DNA of 64,000 nt. Source: DSVZ01 sp037439785. Lineage in GTDB: Bacteria > Verrucomicrobiota > Verrucomicrobiia > Limisphaerales > J093. The first letter of the stretch is position 1. The number at the start of each line of letters is the position of its first letter. Positions 44,439 through 51,459 of the stretch are shown here, piece after piece. The position numbers were made by a program, and so were the translations under genes. A model generated the notes under the pieces. The model was given only the letters and a program-made list of their open reading frames with translations. It had not been told where the DNA came from and made no database searches. The stretch lies in contig JBBIVJ010000003.1 of assembly GCA_037439785.1 (NCBI GenBank), positions 62,001 to 126,000 of the forward strand, in the 5' to 3' direction.

Positions 44439-45842
44439 TCAACGGCCGGTTCCCGCGCGCGCCGGGGCCAGGGCGGGGTCGTCCAGGTCCAGCCGGTAGA
44501 GGACCTGGTTGTAATCGTAACGCGGCGTCGGCGCGGGGCGGTCGGCGAACTGGGCCGTGTAAGTGCCCTCGAAGAGCAGGACCGGCGCGTCCGGCGGGGT
44601 CAGTTCGACGTGCACCCGCGGGTTGTAGAACGTGTAGTTGTCGTGGCTGAGCACCTTCACCGCCGGGCCCCAGGGACCGGTGGGCGCGTCGGCCTCGGCA
44701 TACCACAGTTCTCCGAAGGCCGAGGGCTGCCCCAAGGCCTGCATGAACACGGTCACCCAGCGGCGGCGCCAGGGATGCCAGCCAATCGAGCCGCTGTGGG
44801 CCGCCCGATGCGGACGGATGGCCGCGCCGGTGGCGGCGTCGGAGAACGTGGCCTGGGGCGTGAGCACTTCCCAGGAGCCCGGGTCCTGCCAGGCCTCGAA
44901 ACGGGCCGGGCAGCGGAGAAACGGCAGGGGATTGCCGAAGAGCACCCAGGCGCGTCCCGCCGGATCGGTCCAGCGCACGGCATGGCCTTCGGGGTGGGGC
45001 GGAGGTTGGGGCTGTTCCGCCGTTTGGGTCCAGAGCACCTTCAGGCGCTCGAAACTCTGGCGGGCGTCGTTCCAGACACACAAGCCCCACTCGTAGGCCT
45101 CGAGCGGAGGGCGAATCTTCATGTAACTGGCCACCAGGCGCTCGGCGCCGGTGGCGTCGGGCAGGCTCACGCAGGCGCTGAGCCAGGTGGGGCCTTCCCC
45201 CGGCAGGGGGGCCACCGCCCGCGGCGCCCCTTGCGGGTCGGCGAGGTGCTCAAAGCGCAGCCGCAACGGCGGGGCGAAGCTCGCCAGCGGCCGGAGCGGT
45301 GTCCACGCCGCCGTGCTGTGAAAAATCCCCAACGGATGCCGCGCCAGGGTCGTGTCGCCCCAGAGCCAGAACAGGCGACCGCAGTAGGTCGCCACCTGCA
45401 CGCTGTCGCACCCCAGCACGCCGGACTCGGGCCAGTCCAGTTCCCGGCCCAGCTTCTGGCTTTCGGCGAAGAGACCGGTGCCGGTCAGCCGCCCCAGGCG
45501 CCGGGCCACGATGCGGCGTTGAACCTCGACCCGCAACGTGGCGCCCGGCCGGGGCGTCAGCCGCACGCCGCGGTAGCCGAAGCCGTCGGCCGGCACCTCG
45601 TAACCGTGTCCGCGCACCTCGAACCAGGTCTCGCGCCCCATCAACTCCGGCAGGTCAAAAGCGATAACACCGGCATTGTCCGTGACGAAACGCACCTGGT
45701 GGGTGGTGCGCAACTCGACCAGCGGCACCGGCCAGCCGCTGCCCTGCTCGACCACCTCGATCCGGCACGGTGCGGGTGCTTCGGCCCGGGCGGTGCAGAC
45801 CCCCACCCAGGCCGCGGCGCACGTCCACATCCAGCGCTTCAT
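44439..45842 (-). CDS. Secreted propeller-type protein with regulatory-like N-terminal domain
   Basis: Unrecognised exported protein of 467 residues. The signal peptide ends near residue 20. A beta-sandwich like a carboxypeptidase-regulatory domain follows (about 25-110; PVPLVELRTTHQVRFVTDNA, RGVRLTPRPGATLRV). The remainder has repeated blades with WGDTTLARHPLGIFHSTAAW, EWGLCVWNDARQSFERL, WVLFGNPLPFLRCP and LWYAEADAPTGPW. These resemble glycosidase-like five-bladed propellers (GH43/DUF4185 type). The catalytic acids were not identified, so enzyme activity is unproven. The ATG at 45842 begins the signal peptide. Confidence 0.65.
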   Translation of the reverse strand: MKRWMWTCAAAWVGVCTARAEAPAPCRIEVVEQGSGWPVPLVELRTTHQVRFVTDNAGVIAFDLPELMGRETWFEVRGHGYEVPADGFGYRGVRLTPRPGATLRVEVQRRIVARRLGRLTGTGLFAESQKLGRELDWPESGVLGCDSVQVATYCGRLFWLWGDTTLARHPLGIFHSTAAWTPLRPLASFAPPLRLRFEHLADPQGAPRAVAPLPGEGPTWLSACVSLPDATGAERLVASYMKIRPPLEAYEWGLCVWNDARQSFERLKVLWTQTAEQPQPPPHPEGHAVRWTDPAGRAWVLFGNPLPFLRCPARFEAWQDPGSWEVLTPQATFSDAATGAAIRPHRAAHSGSIGWHPWRRRWVTVFMQALGQPSAFGELWYAEADAPTGPWGPAVKVLSHDNYTFYNPRVHVELTPPDAPVLLFEGTYTAQFADRPAPTPRYDYNQVLYRLDLDDPALAPARAGTGR

Positions 45843-45971
45843 GGCAGCGAGCTTGAAACGATCCGTCCCGCCTGCCAAGGCGCCAGCCGGCCGCACGCCT
45901 TCAGCCCCCGGCGGAGAGCCGGGGCATCTGCGGGCTTGTAAATCCGGCCCCAGCGGCTAAACCGGCCAGCC

Positions 45972-46664
45972 ATGAAGCACACCTCCTGCTCCGTTACCCA
46001 AGCCCCGCGCCTCTCCCGCGGCCGTTTCTCCCTGCCCCTCACCATCGGGTGCGGCCTGCTGCTGGCCCTGGGCCAGCCCGCCCTCCGCGCTCAAACCCCT
46101 GGCAACCCCGCCACCCCCGCCACGGGGAAAGCTGAATCGGAAAAGCGCGAGCCGGACGTGGTGTTTGTACCCACCCCCCAGCCGGTGGTGGAGAAGATGC
46201 TCGAGATGGCCGAGATCAAGCCCGGGGACATCGTGTACGACCTGGGCTGCGGCGATGGCCGGATTGTCGTCACCGCCGCCAAAAAATACGGTGTCAAGGC
46301 CTACGGCTTCGACATTGACCCGAAGCGGATCGAGGAATCGCTGGCCAACGTCAAATCCAACAAGGTCGAACACCTGGTCACCCTCCGCCGCGCCGACATC
46401 TTCAAACTCGACCTGCGCGAGGCCACGGTCGTGACGCTGTACCTGCTGCCCGAGTTGAATGTCCGCCTCATGCCCCAACTGGAAAAGCTCAAGCCCGGCT
46501 CGCGCATTGTCTCCCACGACTTCGACATGCGCGGGGCCAAACCCGTGGCCGTCCACCGCATGAGCGTCCCCCAGCAGGGCGCCACCGCTGAAGACCTGGG
46601 GTACTCCTCCGCGCGCGAGCACACCATCTACAAGTGGATCGTGCCCTGGGAAAAGGCTCCCTGA
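45972..46664 (+). CDS. Class I SAM-dependent methyltransferase with signal peptide
   Basis: Protein of 230 residues. Residues 1-41 form a signal peptide (hydrophobic core LTIGCGLLLALG, cleavage near LRAQ), followed by a short Pro/Ala linker and a Rossmann methyltransferase domain. Motif I is VYDLGCGDGR (88-97), followed by AYGFDIDPKRIEES and VVTLYLLPELN. An exported SAM enzyme is odd because SAM is cytosolic; such proteins recur in Planctomycetes and Verrucomicrobia and their substrate is unknown. Repeat modules begin within ten bases of its stop. Confidence 0.83.
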   Translation: MKHTSCSVTQAPRLSRGRFSLPLTIGCGLLLALGQPALRAQTPGNPATPATGKAESEKREPDVVFVPTPQPVVEKMLEMAEIKPGDIVYDLGCGDGRIVVTAAKKYGVKAYGFDIDPKRIEESLANVKSNKVEHLVTLRRADIFKLDLREATVVTLYLLPELNVRLMPQLEKLKPGSRIVSHDFDMRGAKPVAVHRMSVPQQGATAEDLGYSSAREHTIYKWIVPWEKAP

Positions 46665-46672
46665 CCGGTGGC

Positions 46673-46803
46673 GCCGGCGGCCGCCGCCCCGGCGTAGCGC
46701 GGGCTTCCAGCCTGCCGTATCGCCGACTTCTCGTCGGCGCGCCGCCGCAGCCGCCGCGGTGATGCGGCGCACCCCCACTCCGCCGGCTCACGCCGGTGGC
46801 TAC
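46673..46803. repeat. Module B, copy 1, with double hairpin
   Basis: About 130 bases nearly identical to 47084-47213 in the same orientation. It contains a double hairpin at 46699-46738 (GCGGGCT-TCC-AGCCTGC, CGTATC, GCCGAC-TTCTC-GTCGGC) and ends with the CCGGCTCACGCCGG module. Confidence 0.75.
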
Positions 46804-46822
46804 CCACAACCCGCCCCTACCA

Positions 46823-47050
46823 GCCGGGACCGCGAGGAGGCGCTCCCTTCAGGCGTGGGAGGGTCGGCGTCCCCGCCGATCCTGCCTGCTTCAGCCCAGG
46901 CCACACCCCCCTCAAAGCGCCAGAGGACTGGCGCCTGTCTGTCTGCGCTGCACAGGCAGGCACTCCACAAGCTGACCCTCGCTGCAGGGCGTTTCTTCCG
47001 TGCGCCCGCGTCCCGGAGTGCGGCCGTCCTCTGCCGCTTTCGGCCCGGAA
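46823..47050. repeat. Module A, copy 2
   Basis: Begins GCCGGGACCGCGAGGAGG and carries the arms CAGAGGACTG and CCGTCCTCTG, the inner CCTGTCTG/CAGGCAGG pair (one G-T wobble relative to copy 1) and GCACTCC/GGAGTGC. The first 105 bases are nearly identical to copy 3 at 51187. Confidence 0.75.
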
Positions 47051-47083
47051 GGTTCACCGTCAAGATGCCGTGACACCACATGG

Positions 47084-47213
47084 GCCGGCGGCCGCCGCCC
47101 CGGCGTAGCGCAGGCTTCCAGCCTGCCGTATCGCCGACTTCCAGTCGGCTCGCCGCCGTGGCCGCCGCGGTGACGCGGCGCCCCCCACTCCGCCGGCTCA
47201 CACCGGCGGCTGC
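47084..47213. repeat. Module B, copy 2, with double hairpin
   Basis: Direct repeat of 46673-46803. Double hairpin at 47110-47149: GCAGGCT-TCC-AGCCTGC, CGTATC, GCCGACT-TCC-AGTCGGC. It ends about 45 bases before the TIR gene. Confidence 0.75.
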
Positions 47214-47258
47214 CATTTTGAGGGTTGCCATCGCCCCACCCCGCGCCCACATTGCCCC

Positions 47259-48452
47259 ATGCCCGAGCGACCGTTCCCGGACCATTTCCACGTGGCTTTC
47301 TCCTTTGCCGGCGAGCAGCGCGAGCTGGTCCGCGCCATCGCCGAGGCGGTCGAAGCCGACCTGGGACCGGGCACGGTCTTCCTGGACGAATGGTTCGAAT
47401 CCTGGCTGGCGGGGTCCGATGCTGACCTGAAACTGCAAAAGCTCTACGGCCAGGGCTGCGCGCTGGCCGTGGTCTGTGTCTCTGAACGCTACGGCGGCAA
47501 GCCGTGGACGCTCGCCGAACACGAAGCCATCCGCGCCCGCCTGATGCAGGCCCGTGCCGCGCCGGACCCGCGCGCGCGGGAGGCGGTGCTGCCCATCCGC
47601 GTGGGCGAGGGCGAGGTGCAGGGCATTCCCTTCAACGCCATCGTCCCGGATGTGCGCCTGCGGCCGGTCGCCCAGGCGGCCGAGTTGATTCTGCAACGGC
47701 TGTACCTGGTGCGGCCGGACCTTCGGCCAGCGGCCACCGGTCCCGCCGCAGCCGGTCCGGCGTGGCCGCGGGAACCGGTCCCCTTCACACACGGGCTGGC
47801 CGACCGCACCCAGCGGGAGTGGCCCTCGGTGCTGCTGCTGCTGACCGCCAACGCGGCCCGGCGCATCCTCATCTTCAAAGGCCCCAGCGGCTACAGCAAA
47901 TCGGCCCTGCTCCAGGCCGCCGAACGCTACGCCCGGCTGTTGCGGGTCCCCAAGGCATACGTGGACTTCAAGGACTCGGCGCTGCTCACCGAGGCCAACG
48001 TGCTGGACAAGCTGGCCGCCGATCTGGGCCACCAGCTCCCCGGCCTGAGCGCCGCGACCAACCGCTGGAAGTTTTCCCAGGCCCTCCGCGCCGCCCGCCA
48101 GCCGGTACTCATCCTGCTGGACACCTACGAGCGCGCCGCCGAGACCCGCGAACTGCGCGAATGGCTCGAAACCCAGTTGCTGGCCGAGGCCGAGGAATGC
48201 CCGCACCTCCGCTTCCTGGTCGCCGGCCAGAAGGTGCCGGATTGCTCCCAGGCCCGCTGGAAAGACGGCGCCGAGACGGTCGAACTGGACCGCATCCTCG
48301 ACCTGCGCGCCTGGCGGGAATGGGTCCACGCCATCAACCCCCACGTCGAGGAAAAGCACATCGAAAGCATCGTCCTCGGCACCGAGGGCGTGCCCGCCAC
48401 CGTCAGCACCATCCTCGGCACCTTCGCCCGCAACCTCCCTTCCCTGCCCTGA
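47259..48452 (+). CDS. TIR domain-STAND-like NTPase (front half of a split immune-type protein)
   Basis: Residues 1-150 form a TIR-like domain: HVAFSFAGEQRELV, VFLDEWFE, LAVVCVSERYGGKPW. Glu87 in WTLAE aligns with the catalytic Glu of NAD-cleaving TIR domains. Residues 175-397 are a P-loop NTPase of STAND type, with Walker A KGPSGYSKS (207-215) and Walker B PVLILLDTYE (Asp288, Glu291). The protein ends abruptly at residue 397, before the winged-helix part expected after such NTPases; that part is encoded by the next gene, in the same frame, after TGA-GCC-ATG. TIR-STAND-TPR proteins are known antiphage or regulated cell-death proteins. Antiphage function here is inference. Confidence 0.85.
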   Translation: MPERPFPDHFHVAFSFAGEQRELVRAIAEAVEADLGPGTVFLDEWFESWLAGSDADLKLQKLYGQGCALAVVCVSERYGGKPWTLAEHEAIRARLMQARAAPDPRAREAVLPIRVGEGEVQGIPFNAIVPDVRLRPVAQAAELILQRLYLVRPDLRPAATGPAAAGPAWPREPVPFTHGLADRTQREWPSVLLLLTANAARRILIFKGPSGYSKSALLQAAERYARLLRVPKAYVDFKDSALLTEANVLDKLAADLGHQLPGLSAATNRWKFSQALRAARQPVLILLDTYERAAETRELREWLETQLLAEAEECPHLRFLVAGQKVPDCSQARWKDGAETVELDRILDLRAWREWVHAINPHVEEKHIESIVLGTEGVPATVSTILGTFARNLPSLP

Positions 48453-48455
48453 GCC

Positions 48456-51161
48456 ATGGTCCACCTCGCCCCCGAGTTCCTTGCCCGCCTCGCCCGGGCC
48501 AAGGGCGACCCCCGTGCCCAAGCGGCCCTGGCCGCGGAGTTTGCCCTCTCCACCCACCCCCCCGAAGAACAGGCCCCGCTGCGCGCCGCCCTCGACGCCG
48601 CCGCCCTGCTCCACTGGTTCGACCCCGGCCTGCTGAGCCAGATGCTGGTCCTGCCCCAGCCCGAAGCCCGGCGCCTGGGGGACATTCTCAAGAACTTCCC
48701 CTTCGTCGAGCGCTACCGCCGCGGCGCCGGTCACCTCCTCAACGTCCACGAAGCCACCCGGCTGGGCTGGCGGCAAAACCTGGCCCAGGACCAGCCCCAC
48801 CGCTTCCGAGAACTCTCCGCCCGCGCCGCCGCCTGTTTCGCCGACGACCCCGCCACCCCCGCCCGCATCGAATGGATTTACCATCTCCTGGGCGCCGACC
48901 CCGTCCGCGGCGCCCACGAGCTGGAAGCCCTCGATCGCGACTGGGCCAGCAGCGCCCGCCCCGAAGACCGCTACGCCCTCGCCCATGCCCTCCGCGAACT
49001 GCTCGCCAGCCCTCTCCTCACCGGCCGCGCCCGCGTCCGGGCCCTGCTGGCCGTGGCCTGGACCCGCGTCAGCCGCGGCGAGACCGCCCGCCTGGTCGGA
49101 GAGGCGGAATCCCTGCTCGAACAGGCGCGCGCCACCGGCGACCCCAGCGCGGTGGCCGACGCCCAGTGCCTGCGCGGCGACGTGGCGCTGGCGCAGGGCA
49201 ACCTGGCCGACACCGAAGCGGCCTTCACCGAGTACCTCACTCTGCGCCAGCAACTGGCCGCCCAACATCCCGACCACACCGGTTGGCGTCGGGACCTGTC
49301 CGTGGCCTGGAGCCGCATTGGCGACCTGCGGGAAGCCCAGGGCAAACCGGACCTCGCCCGCCAGGCCTACGAACAAACCCTGGACATCCTCCGCTCTTTG
49401 ACCGAGTCCGACCCCACCAACGCCGGCTGGCAACGCGATCTGGCCGTGACGCACAGCCGCCTGGGCAACCTCCTCCAGGCCCAGGGCCGTCTGACCGAAG
49501 CCCGGGCCGCCTACGCCGCGTACCACGACCTCATGCTGCGGCTGGTGACCCGCGACCCCGACAACGCCGACTGGCAACGCGAACGGTCCGTCGCCCTCAC
49601 CCGCCTGGGCGACCTCCACTTCACCCAGGGCCAACTGGACGAAGCCCGGGACGCCTTCACCGAAGCCCTGGCCATCGCCCGGCGTCTGGTCCAGCAGGAC
49701 CCCGACAACGCCGGCTGGCAACAAGACCTGGCCGCCGCCCACAGCCTCCTGGGCAATATCTTTGAAGCGCGCGGTCAGCTCGAGGAGGCCCGCACCGCCT
49801 TCACCCGGGCCCTGACCCTCACCCGCCGCCTGGCCGAACAGGACCCGCACCACACCACCTGGCAGCAGGACCTGGCCGGCGCGTACAGCCGCCTGGGAGA
49901 CATCCTGCTGGCCCTGGGCCGCCACGACGAAGCACACACCGCCTTCGAAGCCTTCCTGACCATCTACCATCGCCTGGCCGGGTCAGCCCCGGAGGATGTC
50001 CGGTGGTTGCGCGGCCTTTCCCAGGCCCACAGCCGGCTCGGCGACGTGCTCGAAGCCCGGGGCCGGCTGGACGAGGCCCGGAGCCGCTTTGAAGCAGCCC
50101 TCACCCTCTGCCGCCGGCTGGCGGACCAGGAGCCGGACAACGCCGGCTGGCAACAGGGCCTGGCCGTGGCCTACAACCGCCTGGGCGGCATCCTCGAAAG
50201 CCAGAACCGCCTCGACGAGGCCGAAGCCGCCTTCCGCGCGGCGTTGGACCTTTTCACCCGCCTCTCGGCCCGCCAGCCCGACCACACCGCCTGGCAACGC
50301 GAGCTGTCCGTGGCCCTGAGCCGGCTGGGGGACATCCTGCAATCCCAGGGCCGGCTGGACGAAGCGCTGACCCTGTTCCGCGCCCGCCTGCCCCTCTGCC
50401 AGCGGTTGGTGGACTCGGCCCCCGAAAACCCGGACTGGCTGCGGGGACTGGCCCTGTCGCACCAGCGGATGGGTGGCGTGCTGGAAATGCAGGGGCATCC
50501 CGAAGAAGCCGGGGCCGCCTACCGCGAGGCGCTCGCCGCCTTCACCCGCCTGCTTGCCCTCAACCCGGACCATCTCCCCTGGCAGCAGGACCTCGCCGCC
50601 GCCCACGACCGCCTCGGGCGGGTCCTCCAGGCCCGGGGCGACTGGACCGGCGCACAGAACGTCTTTGAAACGCGCCTCACTCTCTGCCACCGCTGGCTCG
50701 CAGCCGACCCGGACAACCCGGACCACCTCCGCAACCTCGCCCTGACCTGGCATCGCCTCGGCACCCTCCACGAAGCCCGCGGCGATCTCGACGCCGCGCA
50801 GCAGGCGTTTGCTGAAGACCTCGCCCTGAGCCGGCGGTTGGTGGAACTGAACCCGGACCTTGCCGACCGGCAACGCGACCTGGCGCTCACCTGCGTGCGA
50901 CTGGCACGCCTGGAACTCCGCGCCGGCCAACCCCACCGCGCCCTGCCCCTCTACCAGGAGGCCGACAGGGCCTACGCGGCCCTCGATCTTGAATCTCCCG
51001 CCGCTGGCAGCCTGGCTGGCGAAAGGCAGACCGTCCTGGCCGAGCTGGAACTCTGCCGGAAGCTCCTCGAGGCACTGGGCCAACCCAACGCCCCACCGGC
51101 CCAGGGTGGAAACGGCCACCTTCCGGTCTGCCCTGACCTTCCCCCCTCCGCGGCTGCGTAA
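48456..51161 (+). CDS. TPR protein (rear half of the split TIR-STAND protein)
   Basis: Protein of 901 residues. Residues 1-130 look like the winged-helix/linker part of a STAND protein (AALLHWFDPGLLSQML, FPFVERYRRGAGHLLNVHEA). Residues 130-270 are helical and TPR-like. From residue 272 there are twelve units of exactly 48 residues with the pattern PDNAGWQQDL, SRLGDILEARGRLDEA, AL.L.RRL. A 50-residue Ala/Pro-rich tail closes the protein. In STAND proteins such arrays sense a ligand. The ATG lies four bases after the upstream stop in the same frame, and no ribosome binding site is visible, so translation probably depends on the upstream gene (reinitiation or readthrough). Its G+C content and codon use resemble its neighbours. 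Confidence 0.85.
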   Translation: MVHLAPEFLARLARAKGDPRAQAALAAEFALSTHPPEEQAPLRAALDAAALLHWFDPGLLSQMLVLPQPEARRLGDILKNFPFVERYRRGAGHLLNVHEATRLGWRQNLAQDQPHRFRELSARAAACFADDPATPARIEWIYHLLGADPVRGAHELEALDRDWASSARPEDRYALAHALRELLASPLLTGRARVRALLAVAWTRVSRGETARLVGEAESLLEQARATGDPSAVADAQCLRGDVALAQGNLADTEAAFTEYLTLRQQLAAQHPDHTGWRRDLSVAWSRIGDLREAQGKPDLARQAYEQTLDILRSLTESDPTNAGWQRDLAVTHSRLGNLLQAQGRLTEARAAYAAYHDLMLRLVTRDPDNADWQRERSVALTRLGDLHFTQGQLDEARDAFTEALAIARRLVQQDPDNAGWQQDLAAAHSLLGNIFEARGQLEEARTAFTRALTLTRRLAEQDPHHTTWQQDLAGAYSRLGDILLALGRHDEAHTAFEAFLTIYHRLAGSAPEDVRWLRGLSQAHSRLGDVLEARGRLDEARSRFEAALTLCRRLADQEPDNAGWQQGLAVAYNRLGGILESQNRLDEAEAAFRAALDLFTRLSARQPDHTAWQRELSVALSRLGDILQSQGRLDEALTLFRARLPLCQRLVDSAPENPDWLRGLALSHQRMGGVLEMQGHPEEAGAAYREALAAFTRLLALNPDHLPWQQDLAAAHDRLGRVLQARGDWTGAQNVFETRLTLCHRWLAADPDNPDHLRNLALTWHRLGTLHEARGDLDAAQQAFAEDLALSRRLVELNPDLADRQRDLALTCVRLARLELRAGQPHRALPLYQEADRAYAALDLESPAAGSLAGERQTVLAELELCRKLLEALGQPNAPPAQGGNGHLPVCPDLPPSAAA
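49269..50996 (+). repeat. Twelve in-frame 144-base units of the TPR gene
   Basis: Twelve consecutive units of 48 codons without insertion or deletion; the first begins PDHTGWRRDL and the last PDLADRQRDL. The Trp at unit position 6 is present in ten of the twelve units. Confidence 0.8.
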
Positions 51162-51186
51162 CGCAGGCTCACGGGCTGCCGGTAAA

Positions 51187-51385
51187 GCCGGGACCGCGAG
51201 GAGGCGGTCCCTTCAGGCGTGGGAGGGTCGGCGTCCCCGCCGACCCTGCCTGCTTCCGCCCAGGCCACACCCCCTTCAAAGCGCCAGAGCCCTGGACACT
51301 CCACAAGCTGGCGCCGCCGGGGTGACGCCCTGCCGCGCGTCAGCGTCCCGGAGTGCGGCAGTCCTCTGCCGCTTTCGGCAGCCGG
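51187..51385. repeat. Module A, copy 3
   Basis: In the 298-base gap between the TPR gene and transketolase. Its first 105 bases are nearly identical to copy 2. The inner CCTGTCTG hairpin has been lost (CAGAGCCCTGGACACTCCAC), while GGAGTGC and CAGTCCTCTG remain. Together with copy 2 it brackets the TIR/TPR locus in direct orientation. Confidence 0.75.
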
Positions 51386-51459
51386 CGGCAAAACAACCTT
51401 TTCTCCCCACCGCCGGCCGGTACACTGCCGGTTCCTTTAGGGCCCTTTGCCGCATTGCC

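Larger units (their letters stand above)
46665..47258. other. 594-base repeat cluster upstream of the TIR gene
   Basis: Made up almost entirely of module B copy 1, module A copy 2 and module B copy 2 in direct order. Only the last 45 bases before the TIR start are unique. No gene was recognised and no clear promoter was found. Confidence 0.7.

Noticed and set aside
47381..47410. GGTTCGAATCC resembling a tRNA T-loop.
   Set aside because: It encodes EWFESW inside the TIR domain, and no acceptor or anticodon stems surround it.
47504..49765. A plus-strand frame in another register spanning the TIR/TPR junction, which could have hinted at a frameshift instead of an in-frame stop.
   Set aside because: Its product is Arg/Pro/Gly-rich without motifs. 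The genuine halves are in the same register, so no frameshift is needed.
46800..49970. A 1,056-codon minus-strand frame over the repeat region and the TIR and TPR genes.
   Set aside because: Product is low complexity and repetitive only because it mirrors the TPR units; the plus strand has TIR and Walker motifs.
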